A program made the translations under genes and the position numbers. From positions 39,941-103,940 of the forward strand of contig JAGBEH010000010.1 of the NCBI GenBank assembly GCA_017937125.1: 64,000 bases of DNA. The letters are read 5' to 3'. Positions 51,754-62,281 of the stretch are shown here, one piece after another. Numbering within the stretch: position 1 is the first letter of the stretch; every line of letters begins with the position of its first letter. Source of the DNA: Alistipes sp. GTDB taxonomy: Bacteria; Bacteroidota; Bacteroidia; Bacteroidales; Rikenellaceae. The notes under the pieces were generated by a model that saw only the letters and a list, made by a program, of their open reading frames with translations, was not told the origin of the DNA and did not search any database.

Positions 51754-52842
51754 ATGTATCTGAAAAAATTGTCGTTAATCAATTTCAAGAACATCCCCCA
51801 GGCGGAGGTGCAGCTCGGCGACGGCATAAACTGTTTCGTCGGAGACAACGGCGCTGGCAAGACCAATGTCGTCGATGCCGTCCACTATCTGTCTATGGGC
51901 AAGTCGGCATTCGGTATGACCGACGGGCAGAGTATCCGTCACGGCGAGAATTTCTATGTCATCGACGGCGGGTATCTCACCGACGGCGGGCGGCACGAGC
52001 AGATAGCGTGCTCGTTTATGCGCGGCGGCGGCAAGAGCCTGAAACGCAACGGCAAGGCTTACGACCGTCTGGCCGACCACGTGGGACTTGTGCCCGTAGT
52101 CGTCGTGTCGCCTTCGGATACTATGCTCATCAGCGATGCGGCCGACGAACGGCGGCGCTACATCAACGGATTCGTCTCGCAGATAGACAGGCAGTATCTC
52201 GATACGCTGATGCGCTACAACGCCGTTCTGGCAGACCGTAACAGGTTCCTTAAGATGTCGTCGGACGAGGCTATGCTGGGGGTGTACGACTCGCAGCTGG
52301 CCGCCCACGGCGAGCGCCTGCATATCCGCCGCGCCGAGATCATCGGGCAGCTTCAGCCCGTCGTTGCGGAGTATTACCGTATGTTGTCGCTCGACCGCGA
52401 AACGGTGGAACTGCACTACAAATCGGAATTGAACGACGCCCCGTTCGGGGAAATTCTCGAACGCGCGCGACAGAAGGACATAGTAAACCAGTTCACGACC
52501 TCGGGCATTCACCGCGACGATCTGGTCTTCACCATCGGCGGTATGCCGTTGCGCAAGTACGGCTCGCAGGGGCAGCAGAAGTCGTTCCTCATAGCGTTGA
52601 AGCTGGCACAGTACACCATACTCGCCGACCGCAAGGGCGAACGTCCGATACTTCTGCTCGACGATGTGTGCGACAAGCTCGACGAGCAGCGTGTGGAACA
52701 GCTCATAAGGCTTGTCGGAGGGGATAAGTTCGGGCAGATAATCATTACCGACTGCAATGAACCGCGCCTGCGCTCGCTCTTCGACAGGGCGGGATGCGGA
52801 TACGAACTTTTCAGGGTCGAAAACGGAGAGATAAGGATATGA
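51754..52842 (+). CDS. recF: DNA replication and repair protein RecF
   Basis: The 362-residue SMC-like ATPase has LKKLSLINFKNIPQAEV, Walker A GDNGAGKTN (about 30-38) and VSPSDTMLISDAADERRRYIN. The signature GSQGQQKSFLIALKLAQ and Walker B PILLLDDVCDKLDEQR complete the ATPase. RecF loads RecA at gaps with RecO and RecR. It overlaps the DciA-like gene by 4 bp, an arrangement common in Bacteroidetes. Confidence 0.97.
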   Translation: MYLKKLSLINFKNIPQAEVQLGDGINCFVGDNGAGKTNVVDAVHYLSMGKSAFGMTDGQSIRHGENFYVIDGGYLTDGGRHEQIACSFMRGGGKSLKRNGKAYDRLADHVGLVPVVVVSPSDTMLISDAADERRRYINGFVSQIDRQYLDTLMRYNAVLADRNRFLKMSSDEAMLGVYDSQLAAHGERLHIRRAEIIGQLQPVVAEYYRMLSLDRETVELHYKSELNDAPFGEILERARQKDIVNQFTTSGIHRDDLVFTIGGMPLRKYGSQGQQKSFLIALKLAQYTILADRKGERPILLLDDVCDKLDEQRVEQLIRLVGGDKFGQIIITDCNEPRLRSLFDRAGCGYELFRVENGEIRI

Positions 52843-53129
52843 GACGTACGGAGCCGAAACTCATAGGGAATATGTTCGACGAACTGTTCCGCAGTCCGAA
52901 CATCGCCGCCAAGATCGCCGAGGGCTGTCTGCCCGACACGTGGCGCGAGGTCGTCGGCGACCGCATAGCCGACCAGACCACGCAGATACGGTTCATCCGC
53001 GGAACGATGTACGTACACGTCCTGTCGAGCGTCGTACGGTCGGAGTTGATGCTGCGGCGTGCGGCATTGCAGGCGGCGGTCAATGAGCGTTCGCGTGTCC
53101 CTATCGTGCGGAATATGATAATCAAGTAA
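52839..53129 (+). CDS. DciA-like DUF721 protein
   Basis: The 96-residue protein has WREVVGDRIADQTTQIRFIRGTMYVHVLSSVVRSELMLRR, the DUF721 core of DciA, the ancestral helicase loader. It is short, essentially only the core, as is usual in Bacteroidetes. ATGA overlap with recF. Confidence 0.88.
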   Translation: MRRTEPKLIGNMFDELFRSPNIAAKIAEGCLPDTWREVVGDRIADQTTQIRFIRGTMYVHVLSSVVRSELMLRRAALQAAVNERSRVPIVRNMIIK

Positions 53130-53146
53130 ATCGTCCGAAACGGCCG

Positions 53147-54943
53147 TTATTCGGCATCTGCATCCCGTCGTCCGAAATAGTCGCCGCGAATCATCACGTC
53201 CGACATACGCCACGCCTCCCTCAACCGTTCGGCATCTCTGTCGTCACCTAATACGCGCCCCGAAGCGTCTACGGCGCATTTCGGCGCATCGTCGCGCAGT
53301 ACGCTGCGCCCGAGACCGCGCCATCCGTACTCCCCGAGTCCGAACATATCGAGCAGCGTGGGATACATGTCTATCTGTCCCATAACCTTTTCATAGCGTA
53401 TGCCGACGGGTGCGCCGAGTATGATGAAAGGCGTGAAACATTCTGGCGAAACGATACCCGCACCCGCTTTGTCGGCCGCAAGCATCGCTCGGTCCGAAGC
53501 CAGACCCTCGTGGTCGCCCGTGATGACGATGACGGCATCCGCGAAGCGGGGATGTGCGCGCAGCCCGTCTACGAAAGCGCCGACGGCCGCGTCGGTATAG
53601 TTCGCCGTCGTCATATAGTCGTCCATCAGCCGGGGAATGTCGTCGGGGAACGATACGCGTTTGAGTTTTTCGGGAAGTACGAACGGCGTGTGTCCCGAGT
53701 AGGTTATGCACTGGAGATAGAGCGGCGCGTCGTTATCGGCGGCAAGGGCGTCGAACTTTTCGAGACACTCGGCCAGAAACGGGCCGTCGGCCGCACGCTT
53801 GTGGTTGCCGTGTCCCGTCTGTTCGCTGCGGCCGAAATCCGAGCGGTCGAACAATCTGTCGAAACCGAACTGTCCGGCGACGATCATCTGGTTCCACATA
53901 GTCGCCTTGTCGGGCGTGAACGAATATGCCCGCAAATCGGCATTCCGCTCGCGAAAGGCTTTGACGACGGTAGGATATGTCGAATAGGGATAGCGCGAGC
54001 TGAAGCACCCGTCGGATATGGGCAGCAGCCCCGCCGTAAGCAGCAGCTGCGCATCTATCGAACGGCCGCCCTTGACCTGCGTGAGTACGTTCGGCGCATA
54101 GAAAGTATCGGAAGCCGCCAGCAGGCGGTTGAGGTTCGGCGTGATCTCTATGCCTTCGACCGAACGTTCGAGCACCCAGCTTTCGAACGATTCGAGAATA
54201 AGCACCACCACCGTATGCGGCACGGCGAATGCGGGCGCGGGCGTATGGTTGCGTGCACGGAATACGAACTCGTCGATTTTGGCCGTAAGTTCGGGCGTCA
54301 TCTCGGGGGTGTTGTCCAAGGCTTCGTATATCAGCGTCCCGAAGATCGAATATGTGGGCGTCGCACTCAGCTGTCGATGTATGAGCATTTTCCCGTAGCT
54401 TTTGCGGAATCCTCCCTGCGCCAGCATCAGCCCCCAGATCGTACAGCCGCACAGAATCGTCGCTGCCGCATATATCCCCGCTCTGCGCAACGTCTGCCGA
54501 TCGAAGCGCAATTTCTTCAGGGCGAGAATCATTGCCGCCGTCGTTGCGGGGAACAGCAGGTCGCACCAGCGGAACGAAGCGAAGATACTGGAGACGAAAT
54601 CCGTCATATTCCCGACCAGAAGATAGCTATCGAGCGGAATGACGGTATAATAGGTGCGGAAATAGAGCAGGTTGGCAACTAAAAAGATATCGACGGCCAC
54701 AGCTTCGATGACGATTGCGACCGAGGCTGCCGTTTTCGGAAATCGGGGTATTAGCGGGAAAATGAGACATAAGGCGATGAACGCCTTGCTCAGATAGGTG
54801 GTGGGGTAGGAGAATGACGAGAATGTGGTGGCGAAGCACCAAATCGCGTCGAAGATCAGGAATTTAAGAAAAAACAGCCCTGCGCAGATCGCTGCAAGGG
54901 ATGCCTTTCGCGAATCGGTGAGATACCCCCCCCCTATGGCAAA
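53147..54943 (-). CDS. LTA-synthase-like sulfatase (membrane phosphoglycerol/phosphoethanolamine transferase family), start unresolved
   Basis: The frame encodes several N-terminal membrane helices and then a sulfatase-fold domain. VVLILESFESWVL is the metal site and KGGRSIDAQLLLTAGLLP carries the nucleophile-region Ser. YLQCITYSGHTPF follows, and VIVITGDHEGLASD carries the Asp-His metal ligands. Family enzymes transfer head groups from lipids at the outer face of the inner membrane. A GTG at 54700 would give 517 residues but truncates the first helices. The same frame stays open to 54943 and encodes further helices, with no ATG. An ATG at 54950 lies before a G9 tract (54926-54934) and is out of frame by one base. 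Confidence 0.75.
   Translation of the reverse strand, partial: FAIGGGYLTDSRKASLAAICAGLFFLKFLIFDAIWCFATTFSSFSYPTTYLSKAFIALCLIFPLIPRFPKTAASVAIVIEAVAVDIFLVANLLYFRTYYTVIPLDSYLLVGNMTDFVSSIFASFRWCDLLFPATTAAMILALKKLRFDRQTLRRAGIYAAATILCGCTIWGLMLAQGGFRKSYGKMLIHRQLSATPTYSIFGTLIYEALDNTPEMTPELTAKIDEFVFRARNHTPAPAFAVPHTVVVLILESFESWVLERSVEGIEITPNLNRLLAASDTFYAPNVLTQVKGGRSIDAQLLLTAGLLPISDGCFSSRYPYSTYPTVVKAFRERNADLRAYSFTPDKATMWNQMIVAGQFGFDRLFDRSDFGRSEQTGHGNHKRAADGPFLAECLEKFDALAADNDAPLYLQCITYSGHTPFVLPEKLKRVSFPDDIPRLMDDYMTTANYTDAAVGAFVDGLRAHPRFADAVIVITGDHEGLASDRAMLAADKAGAGIVSPECFTPFIILGAPVGIRYEKVMGQIDMYPTLLDMFGLGEYGWRGLGRSVLRDDAPKCAVDASGRVLGDDRDAERLREAWRMSDVMIRGDYFGRRDADAE
54926..54934 (-). repeat. Homopolymeric G9 tract at the sulfatase start
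   Basis: Nine consecutive Gs on the coding strand, between an upstream ATG (54950) and the open sulfatase frame. Lengths of 8 or 11 would join the two. Confidence 0.85.
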
Positions 54944-54991
54944 CTATCATAACTATTTGATTGACTGATATTTATATTAGCAAATTGCGGG

Positions 54992-56575
54992 TTAAAATTC
55001 GGCCGTGAAGCGGAACCGTATATCCTTGAAATTCTCCTGCGCCAAGGCCAGTGCGTAGCTCGTGTCGGCGAGAAAGACGTCGCGGCCGTGTTTGTCTACG
55101 GCCATATTCGTATGCTTGCGCCGTTTGAAATCGGCCAGCTGCTCGGCATTGTCGCTTTCTATCCAGCACGCCTTGTAAATGGAGATGGGTTCCCAGCGGC
55201 ACATAGCCCCGTACTCGTGCTCCAACCTGTATTGTATAACCTCGAACTGCAACGCTCCTACGGTGCCGATGATCTTGCGGCCGTTCAGGTTCGACGTGAA
55301 CAGCTGCGCCACGCCCTCGTCCATAAGCTGGTCGATACCTTTCGACAGCTGCTTGAACTTCATCGGGTCGGCATTCTCGATATAGCGGAACAATTCGGGC
55401 GAAAAAGACGGGATACCCGTGAATTTCAACTTTTCTCCTTCGGTGAACGTGTCGCCTATCTTGAATGTGCCCGTGTCGTGCAGGCCGACGATGTCGCCCG
55501 GGAACGCGAAGTCTATCACCGACTTCTTCTCGGCCATAAATGCCGTCGGCGCCGAGAATTTCAACTGCTTGCCGCTGCGGACGTGCAGGTAATTCTTATT
55601 GCGTTCGAACTGCCCCGAGCATATCTTCATAAAGGCTATGCGGTCGCGGTGGTTCGGGTCCATATTGGCGTGTATCTTGAATATGAAGCCCGTCATTTTC
55701 GGTTCCGCAGGCTCTACGGCACGCGTTTCGGTAACAGACGGACGCGGCGACGGAGCTATGCGGATGAAGCATTCGAGCAGCTCCCGTACTCCGAAATTAT
55801 TCACCGCCGAGCCGAAGAATATCGGCGCTACCTCGCCGCGCAGATAGGCTTCACGGTCGAAAGCATCGTAAACGCCGTCTACGAGTTCTACGTCGCTGCG
55901 CAGCTGCGCGGCATAACGCTCGCCCACGTAACCGTCGAGTTCCGACGATGCGATGTCGTCGATTTCGACCGTCGAGGCGTCGGCCGTCTGGCGTTCGTCG
56001 CTGGTAAAGAGCGAGAGGTTGTGTTCGTAGAGATTGTAGACGCCCTTGAAAGTCGTGCCGCTCGATATGGGGAACGCCAGCGGGCGCACCTTTATCTGCA
56101 ACTCGCGCTCCACCTCGTCCAACAGGTCAAACGGGTCCTTGCACGGGCGGTCGAGCTTGTTTATGAAGACCATTACGGGAGTCTTGCGCATACGGCAGAC
56201 GTTCATCAGTTTGCGCGTCTGCGTCTCGACGCCCTTCGCACCGTCGATAACGATGATTACCGAGTCTACGGCCGTCAGCGTGCGGTACGTGTCCTCGGCG
56301 AAATCCTCGTGGCCGGGCGTGTCGAGAATGTTTATCTTCACATCCCTGTACTCGAAGCCCATAACCGACGTTGCGACCGAGATACCGCGCTGGCGCTCTA
56401 TCTCCATAAAGTCCGAAGTCGCGCTTTTGCGTATCTTGTTGCTCTTGACGGCCCCCGCGACGTGTATTGCGCCGCCGAAGAGCAGCAGCTTCTCGGTAAG
56501 CGTGGTTTTACCCGCATCGGGGTGCGAAATTATGGCGAACGTACGCCTGCGTGCAATCTCTTCCTGTAAAGTCAT
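54992..56575 (-). CDS. prfC: Peptide chain release factor 3
   Basis: The 527-residue translational GTPase has G1 [10 protein letters not shown] (about 17-26), switch I with [11 protein letters not shown]3 DTPGHEDF, G4 NKLD and then RF3-specific domains II and III. It recycles RF1/RF2 after termination. It starts 10 bp after the nadB stop and is followed 48 bp later by the sulfatase frame, so all three may share a transcript. Confidence 0.96.
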   Translation of the reverse strand: MTLQEEIARRRTFAIISHPDAGKTTLTEKLLLFGGAIHVAGAVKSNKIRKSATSDFMEIERQRGISVATSVMGFEYRDVKINILDTPGHEDFAEDTYRTLTAVDSVIIVIDGAKGVETQTRKLMNVCRMRKTPVMVFINKLDRPCKDPFDLLDEVERELQIKVRPLAFPISSGTTFKGVYNLYEHNLSLFTSDERQTADASTVEIDDIASSELDGYVGERYAAQLRSDVELVDGVYDAFDREAYLRGEVAPIFFGSAVNNFGVRELLECFIRIAPSPRPSVTETRAVEPAEPKMTGFIFKIHANMDPNHRDRIAFMKICSGQFERNKNYLHVRSGKQLKFSAPTAFMAEKKSVIDFAFPGDIVGLHDTGTFKIGDTFTEGEKLKFTGIPSFSPELFRYIENADPMKFKQLSKGIDQLMDEGVAQLFTSNLNGRKIIGTVGALQFEVIQYRLEHEYGAMCRWEPISIYKACWIESDNAEQLADFKRRKHTNMAVDKHGRDVFLADTSYALALAQENFKDIRFRFTAEF

Positions 56576-56585
56576 CGTATCACTC

Positions 56586-58145
56586 TTATTTTTTCGGCGG
56601 ATAATCTATGGTATAGTGCAGGCCCACCGACTCCTTGCACTCGCGCGCCTGCTTTATCGTAAGATAGGCCACGGCGATCATATTGCGCAGCTCGCACAGC
56701 TCGCGGCACGGCCGCGTGCGGTTGTAAAGCTCTTCGGTCTCTTGCCATATTATCGCCAGACGCTTCATCGCCCGTTCCAGACGCAGGTTCGACCGCACGA
56801 TACCCACGTAGTTGGACATAATGTTCTGCAACTCCTTGCGGTTCTGCAACACGAGCACCATCTCTTCGGCTTCGGCCGTGCCTTCGAAATCCCAGTCGGG
56901 AATGCCCTCCTGAAAATCCACCCTGTCGAGGAACTGCGCCGCGTGGCGTGCCGCCTGATCGGAGTAGACGAACGCTTCGGAGAGCGAGTTGGATGCCAGA
57001 CGGTTGGCGCCGTGCAGCCCCGTGCAGGAGCTTTCGCCCAGCACGTAGAGCCGTTTTATCGAGCTTTCGCCGTTGCTGTCCACCGTCACGCCGCCGCAGC
57101 AGTAGTGCGCCGCAGGGCATACGGGTATCATATCTTTCGTAATGTCGATGCCTATCGACATGCATTTTTCGTATATGTTGGGGAAATGGTGTCGTGTCTG
57201 CTCGGCGGGCATATGCGTAACGTCGAGATAGACGAACTCCTCGCCGCGTATCTTCAATTCGTGGTCTATCGAACGCGCTACGACGTCGCGCGGGGCGAGC
57301 GAGCGCATAGGATGATATTTGTCCATAAACTCCTGCCCGTTTTGCAGCCGCAGAATACCGCCGTAACCGCGCATCGCCTCGGTTATGAGGAACGACGGAC
57401 GCTCCCCGGGGTGGTAGAGCGAGGTCGGGTGGAACTGGATGTATTGCATATTCTTGGTAAATGCCTTGGCTCTGTGGCACATAGCTATGCCGTCGCCCGT
57501 AGCTACCGTCGGATTGGTCGTCGTGTTGTAGATGTTGCCGCAGCCGCCCGCAGCCACGACGGTGAATTTCGCCAGCACGGTCTTTATCTCGTCCGTGTCG
57601 GTGTCGAGGACATAAGCCCCGAAGCAGGCCAGACCGCGCGTGTGGCGCGTGACTATCTCGCCCAAATGGTGCTGCGTCAGCAAGTCGATGGCGAAATGGT
57701 GCTCCAGCACGGTGATATTTGCGTTGTTGCGCACCTGCTCGATGAGCGCGCGCTCGATTTCGGCACCCGTCAGGTCGCTGTGGTGGAGTATGCGGTGCTC
57801 GGAATGGCCGCCCTCGCGATGAAGGTCGAAGCGTCCGTCGGGGGTCTTGTCGAAATCCACGCCCCAGCCTATGAGGTCTTCGGCCGCTTCGGGCGCACGG
57901 CGCACCACGAGCTCCACGGCCTCGCGGTCGCATTTCCCCGCTCCGCAGACGAGCGTGTCCTCGATATGTTTCTCGAACGTGTCGGGCAGATATGTCACCG
58001 AACATATGCCGCCCTGCGCGTAATTGGTATTGCACTCGGCCAGTTCTCCTTTCGTGACGAGCGTAACGTGTCCGTGGCGCGAGGCCTTGAGCGCGAAGCT
58101 CAGTCCTGCGGAGCCCGAACCGATAACCAGAAAATCCGTTTTCAT
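56586..58145 (-). CDS. nadB: L-aspartate oxidase
   Basis: The 519-residue flavoprotein has the FAD motif [13 protein letters not shown] (about 7-19), [12 protein letters not shown] and [20 protein letters not shown]-type sequence with the catalytic region [18 protein letters not shown] follows, as does [19 protein letters not shown]. It makes iminoaspartate for NAD synthesis; nadA and nadC are not in the window. Start ATG 58145 is chosen by homology. TATCTTTG on the minus strand (58172-58179) comes from a repeat-D copy. Confidence 0.96.
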   Translation of the reverse strand: MKTDFLVIGSGSAGLSFALKASRHGHVTLVTKGELAECNTNYAQGGICSVTYLPDTFEKHIEDTLVCGAGKCDREAVELVVRRAPEAAEDLIGWGVDFDKTPDGRFDLHREGGHSEHRILHHSDLTGAEIERALIEQVRNNANITVLEHHFAIDLLTQHHLGEIVTRHTRGLACFGAYVLDTDTDEIKTVLAKFTVVAAGGCGNIYNTTTNPTVATGDGIAMCHRAKAFTKNMQYIQFHPTSLYHPGERPSFLITEAMRGYGGILRLQNGQEFMDKYHPMRSLAPRDVVARSIDHELKIRGEEFVYLDVTHMPAEQTRHHFPNIYEKCMSIGIDITKDMIPVCPAAHYCCGGVTVDSNGESSIKRLYVLGESSCTGLHGANRLASNSLSEAFVYSDQAARHAAQFLDRVDFQEGIPDWDFEGTAEAEEMVLVLQNRKELQNIMSNYVGIVRSNLRLERAMKRLAIIWQETEELYNRTRPCRELCELRNMIAVAYLTIKQARECKESVGLHYTIDYPPKK

Positions 58146-58171
58146 AAACAACCAATCGGTTTTAGACGTCG

Positions 58172-58310
58172 CAAAGATACGAATAAGCCGAGAGAAAAAA
58201 GCAAGCTTGCTTGCATTTTTTCCGAGACGGAGTATCTTCGACAGAGTCAAAGATACGAATAAGCGAGGGCAATGCAAAATTTATTTGAGCATTGCCGGGC
58301 GGGAGTATCT
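58172..58310 (-). repeat. Repeat family D, two copies upstream of nadB
   Basis: Copies at 58176-58242 and 58251-58310 read on the minus strand. Each keeps GAATAAG and GAGTATCT flanks. The cores are GAGAAAAAAGCAAGC paired with a matching GCTTGC-T-rich arm, and GGCAATGC/GCATTGCC. The inner edge of the second copy has TTTG-N19-TATCTTTG. The first copy supplies the -7 element nearest nadB. Confidence 0.85.
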
Positions 58311-58467
58311 AAAACGTAGTTAAAGATAGTAAATTATCGCATAAATGGACCGCATGCGGCGTCAATTCCGCAACTCCCGGGCATATTGTCACCGCTTTGA
58401 GGATAAAGCATTTAGTAAAAATCTTGAAAAATTGTTGTTATTTTTTTCACAATCCAAAATATTAACG

Positions 58468-58475
58468 TATCTTTG
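58468..58475 (+). promoter_or_regulatory. -7 element of pckA
   Basis: TATCTTTG with a T-rich -33 region (58441-58447). The leader of about 95 nt contains a GCACT-CGC/GCG-AGTGC hairpin, so post-transcriptional control is possible. Confidence 0.55.
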
Positions 58476-58575
58476 AGCCGTGAAAATGCAGTCTCGCACT
58501 CGCGATTTATTGGCGCGAAAAGTGCAGCTACGGCAAACGGAAAGGAAAAGAGGTTAATCAAAACATACAGTAATT

Positions 58576-60177
58576 ATGTCAAAGATCGATTTATCGAAGT
58601 ATGGTATCTCCGACGTTAAGGAGATAGTTTACAACCCGTCCTACGAACTGCTGTTCGAGGAGGAGACCAAAGAGGGCCTTACGGGCTATGACAAGGGTGT
58701 GCTGACCGAGCTGGGCGCAGTCAATGTTATGACGGGCGTTTATACGGGTCGTTCGCCCAAAGACAAGTTCATCGTTATGGACGAGAACTCGAAGGACACC
58801 GTATGGTGGACTACCGACGAGTACAAGAACGACAACAAGCCCGCTTCGCAGGAGGCTTGGGCTGCCGTGAAGAAGATCGCACAGGAGGAGCTTTCGGGCA
58901 AGAAACTCTATGTGGTGGACGGTTTCTGCGGCGCCAACAAGGATACGCGTATGGCCGTGCGCTTCATTATGGAGGTTGCCTGGCAGGCTCATTTCGTGAA
59001 GAATATGTTCATCCGTCCCACGGAGGAGGAACTCAAGGACTTCGAGCCCGATTTCATCGTTTACAACGCATCGAAGGCTAAGGTCGAGAACTACAAGGAG
59101 CTGGGTCTTAACTCCGAGACGGCAGTCGTGTTCAACATCACTTCGCGCGAGCAGGTCATCATCAATACGTGGTACGGCGGCGAGATGAAGAAGGGTATGT
59201 TCTCTATGATGAACTACTACCTGCCTTTGAAGGGCATCGCTTCGATGCACTGCTCGGCCAACACCAACGAGAAGGGCGAGACCGCTATCTTCTTCGGCCT
59301 TTCGGGTACGGGCAAGACCACCCTTTCGACCGACCCGAAGCGTCAGCTTATCGGCGATGACGAGCACGGTTGGGACGACAACGGCATCTTCAACTTCGAG
59401 GGCGGCTGCTATGCCAAGGTAATCAAGCTCGACAAGGAGTCCGAGCCCGATATTTACAACGCCATCCGACGCGATGCGCTGCTCGAGAACGTTACGGTGG
59501 ACAAGAACGGCAAGATCGATTTCGACGACAAGAGCGTTACCGAGAATACCCGCGTATCGTATCCTATCGACCACATCAAGAATATCGTAAAGCCCATTTC
59601 GGCAGCTCCCGCGGCCAAGAACGTGATATTCCTTTCGGCCGACGCATTCGGCGTGCTGCCTCCCGTTTCGATCCTCACTCCCGAGCAGACGAAGTACTAC
59701 TTCCTGTCGGGCTTCACGGCGAAACTCGCAGGTACCGAGCGCGGCATCACCGAGCCTACGCCGACCTTCTCGGCCTGCTTCGGTCAGGCGTTCCTCGAAC
59801 TCCACCCGACCAAGTATGCGGAGGAGCTCGTTAAGCGTATGGAGAAGAGCGGTGCGAAGGCATACCTCGTGAACACGGGTTGGAACGGTACGGGCAAACG
59901 TATCTCTATCAAGGATACGCGCGGCATCATCGATGCTATTCTCGACGGTTCGATAAAGAGCGCGCCGACGAAGAATATTCCTATCTTCAACTTCGAGGTT
60001 CCGACCGAACTTCCCGGTGTAGATCCCAAGATCCTCGACCCTCGCGACACCTATGCCGATGCGGCTGAGTGGACGAAGAAGGCCGAAGACCTCGCAGGCC
60101 GTTTCATCAAGAACTTCGGCAAGTACACCAACAACGAGGCCGGCAAGGCTTTGGTTGAGGCAGGTCCGAAGTTGTAA
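58576..60177 (+). CDS. pckA: Phosphoenolpyruvate carboxykinase (ATP)
   Basis: The 533-residue enzyme has [25 protein letters not shown] and the P-loop [11 protein letters not shown] (about 241-251). [23 protein letters not shown] carries the metal Asp, and [15 protein letters not shown] follows. It links oxaloacetate and PEP; in gut Bacteroidetes it often runs in the CO2-fixing direction toward succinate. Codon usage is strongly biased, consistent with high expression. Confidence 0.98.
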   Translation: MSKIDLSKYGISDVKEIVYNPSYELLFEEETKEGLTGYDKGVLTELGAVNVMTGVYTGRSPKDKFIVMDENSKDTVWWTTDEYKNDNKPASQEAWAAVKKIAQEELSGKKLYVVDGFCGANKDTRMAVRFIMEVAWQAHFVKNMFIRPTEEELKDFEPDFIVYNASKAKVENYKELGLNSETAVVFNITSREQVIINTWYGGEMKKGMFSMMNYYLPLKGIASMHCSANTNEKGETAIFFGLSGTGKTTLSTDPKRQLIGDDEHGWDDNGIFNFEGGCYAKVIKLDKESEPDIYNAIRRDALLENVTVDKNGKIDFDDKSVTENTRVSYPIDHIKNIVKPISAAPAAKNVIFLSADAFGVLPPVSILTPEQTKYYFLSGFTAKLAGTERGITEPTPTFSACFGQAFLELHPTKYAEELVKRMEKSGAKAYLVNTGWNGTGKRISIKDTRGIIDAILDGSIKSAPTKNIPIFNFEVPTELPGVDPKILDPRDTYADAAEWTKKAEDLAGRFIKNFGKYTNNEAGKALVEAGPKL

Positions 60178-60242
60178 TGTCCCGCCGACGAACTGTCGGC
60201 AGCATTATCGGATAGGGCTGTTCGACAAGCCCGCTTTCAACG

Positions 60243-60280
60243 AATCACCCCCGTCGGAATAAACTCCGACGGGGGTGATT
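60243..60280 (+). terminator. Terminator of pckA
   Basis: 16-bp perfect stem AATCACCCCCGTCGGA with its complement, 6-nt loop. The AATC/GATT ends take the place of a U-run. Confidence 0.8.
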
Positions 60281-60735
60281 GCTGTTTGCGGGGAGCTTGC
60301 GGACGGCTTGCGGATGACTTTCAGACGGCTCTCGGACGGCTTTTGTAGAGTTTTCGGAGAGCTCTCGGACGGCTTGTCTTGTGCCCGTATACAATTTCCC
60401 GCCTCTTCCGTTCCCTGTTTCGCCGGTTTCCCGTCTCTTCCGTTCCCCGCCTTTCTCTTTTCCCGTCTCGCCCGTGCGGTGCAGCCGTCCTGCTGTTTGC
60501 TGTATTCTTGGTCGTAGTTGAGGTTACAGTTCCCGTGTTTGCGGCGATTTGCAGTGGTTTGCAGTGGTTTGCAGTGTGCGAGAGGTCGCTGTGATTCGCG
60601 GCGGTTTGTGCGGTTTCGCGGTGTGAGAGTTGCGGTGATTTGCGTGGTTTCGCGGTTTGCGCAGTTGAGAGGTCGCGGTGATTTGCGCGGTTTTCGCGGT
60701 TGAGAGGTCGCGGCGGTTCGCGGTCGCGGTGCTCG
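60281..60735. repeat. Low-complexity degenerate tandem repeats
   Basis: Three zones: CGGACGGCTT-type repeats (about 60290-60385), C/T-rich TTCC-GTTCC-type runs (about 60395-60480) and GGTCGCGGTGATTTGCG / GGTTTCGCGGTT-type repeats (about 60535-60735). The open frame on the minus strand across it is an artefact of composition. No gene seen. Confidence 0.65.
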
Positions 60736-60736
60736 T

Positions 60737-61198
60737 CTATGATTGCCGCTTCCTGCCTGCGAAGATTGCCGCCGTTATTTCGTCGTATCTCTCGACGTCG
60801 AATATGTCGAAATCGGGCATTATCCGTCCCGTCTCCCGCGCCAGCCTGATGTATTGTACGAGGGTGATTGCGTGCAGCATCGCTTGCGGATCGGCATCGC
60901 GCGTACGGTCGAAATAGCTCTCGTCCAGATATTGACGGGCGAATTGCACGAACATAAATACACGGCCGAATACCGATACCGCCCTGCATTTTGCGGGTAT
61001 GTCCTCGCCGTCCTTCTGCCATTCGTCTACCCAGCGGTCCAGCAACTCGTCGGGAACGTCATTCGACATAGCCCGCAAATCATTAAGCGCCAGATAAATC
61101 ATACTCGTATATATAGTGTCGCGCGTCTCTTTGTCGAGATGCTCCATTTTCAACGTCTTTATAAATTCGTTTACTTTGTCGTTATTGTAGGATGCCAT
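60737..61198 (-). CDS. Hypothetical helical protein
   Basis: The 153-residue soluble protein is largely helical and acidic, with MIYLALNDLRAMSNDVPDELLDRWVDEW and FVQFARQYLDESYFDR. No signal peptide, no known motif; not recognised. It stands alone downstream of a structured RNA on the same strand, about 190 nt after the RNA's rod. That RNA could be its leader. Confidence 0.65.
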   Translation of the reverse strand: MASYNNDKVNEFIKTLKMEHLDKETRDTIYTSMIYLALNDLRAMSNDVPDELLDRWVDEWQKDGEDIPAKCRAVSVFGRVFMFVQFARQYLDESYFDRTRDADPQAMLHAITLVQYIRLARETGRIMPDFDIFDVERYDEITAAIFAGRKRQS

Positions 61199-61389
61199 AG
61201 GGGTAATTTTTTAGGCTGTTTCGGAAAACGGCACGAACCCGAATCGGTTTCCGTTTGTGTGTCGGTCATCGACCCGTCCGTTTTCGTGACGAAGCCGTTC
61301 GAAATTCGTGCCGCAATTGCATTCGGTGCCGTCGGCGTCCTATCGCGTCCCCGTAGCGTAGAAAATAAAAAAGCAAGGGACGCGATAAC

Positions 61390-61585
61390 ATTCCTTACTG
61401 AAGGTATTAGGAGACCCAAGGTTAGAAAATGTACCGCGCCCTTGCAAGTCCCGTCCTTTCGGACGGAACAGAAGCAAGGACCGGCAACATTTATACCCTA
61501 ACCTTTGAAAAGTTCCTAATTTTTCAGTAAAGTATAAAGAGTTGCTGTTCTTTAAGTATGTACGTCGGCTTACACCGAATTATTT
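61390..61585 (-). ncRNA. Structured RNA 2: shared 5' domain plus 136-nt rod
   Basis: On the minus strand a consensus promoter precedes hairpin TCGGT-GTAA-GCCGA and the box CAACTCTTTATAC, matching RNA 1 at 12942. A long rod follows: TTACTGAA (61395-61402) pairs with TTCAGTAA (61523-61530), ATTAGGA with TCCTAAT, AAGGTTAG with CTAACCTT, AAATGT with ACATTT, and CCGTCC-TTTC-GGACGG forms the tip. Layout resembles 6S RNA; no known signature was seen. Beyond it, GCAAGGGACGCG (61373-61384) followed by a minus-strand T6 could pair with the rod's CGCGCCCTTGC (61435-61445) as an alternative terminator. Confidence 0.65.
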
Positions 61586-61590
61586 TGTCG

Positions 61591-61623
61591 CAAAGTTAGC
61601 AATAAAATCCGTTTATATTCAAA
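61591..61623 (-). promoter_or_regulatory. Promoter of structured RNA 2
   Basis: On the minus strand TTTG (61620-61623), 21-nt spacer, TAACTTTG (61591-61598). Predicted start near 61585. Confidence 0.7.
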
Positions 61624-61675
61624 TTTTTCGCTCTGTTGCCGTGTTTCTGTTCGCCTTGCCGCATCTGCGGGACGT

Positions 61676-62281
61676 TTATTTGAAAAATTTGTACTGGAAT
61701 ATCAACAGGTAGACCACGGCGACGGATATATAGGTGTCGGCGAGGTTGAAAATAGCGCCGAAGAAATAGTTGTTGCCGTCTACCAGAAACCTGAGAAAAT
61801 CGGGGACCCCGTCCCAGCGGAACAGCGGAAAGTAGAACATATCCACGACTTTGCCCATCAGAAAACCTGCATAATGCCCGCCGAAGTGCGCCACCGTGAC
61901 GGGTGTGGACGCCGAAAACACGAGCCCGTAAAACGCACTGTCGATCATATTGCCTATCGCCCCTGCGAGAATCAGCGCCATTCCGACAAGCACGCCTGCG
62001 GGAGCGCCTTTTTTCAACAGATGCCGTATGAACCACGTGAGGGCGCCGATCATCAGCAGGCGGAAAAGGCTCAATATCAATTTGCCCCAATCCATACCGC
62101 CCGTCGAGCCGAACTGCATACCGAAGGCCGCTCCGTTGTTCTCGAGGAACCTCAGCTGGAACCAGTCGTGGAATACGATGATAGATTCGTCGAGGGTCAT
62201 ATGCGTCTTGACCCATATTTTCAGAATCTGGTCGGCGAGAATCAGCAATACGACCAGTATGGTAATGCGTTTTGCGTTCAT
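61676..62281 (-). CDS. lspA: Lipoprotein signal peptidase
   Basis: The 201-residue protein is a four-helix membrane aspartyl protease that removes lipoprotein signal peptides. The N-terminus has ILVVLLILADQILKIWVK, then NNGAAFGMQF. The catalytic Asp114 is in GAIGNMIDS and Asp182 in FNLADTYIS. It is slightly long because of a periplasmic insertion (about 115-135) typical of Bacteroidetes. Start ATG 62281 is chosen by homology. Confidence 0.95.
   Translation of the reverse strand: MNAKRITILVVLLILADQILKIWVKTHMTLDESIIVFHDWFQLRFLENNGAAFGMQFGSTGGMDWGKLILSLFRLLMIGALTWFIRHLLKKGAPAGVLVGMALILAGAIGNMIDSAFYGLVFSASTPVTVAHFGGHYAGFLMGKVVDMFYFPLFRWDGVPDFLRFLVDGNNYFFGAIFNLADTYISVAVVYLLIFQYKFFK

Noticed and set aside
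60321-61022. 233-codon frame on the minus strand
   Set aside because: It runs through low-complexity repeats and overlaps the better hypothetical gene; the translation is compositionally biased.
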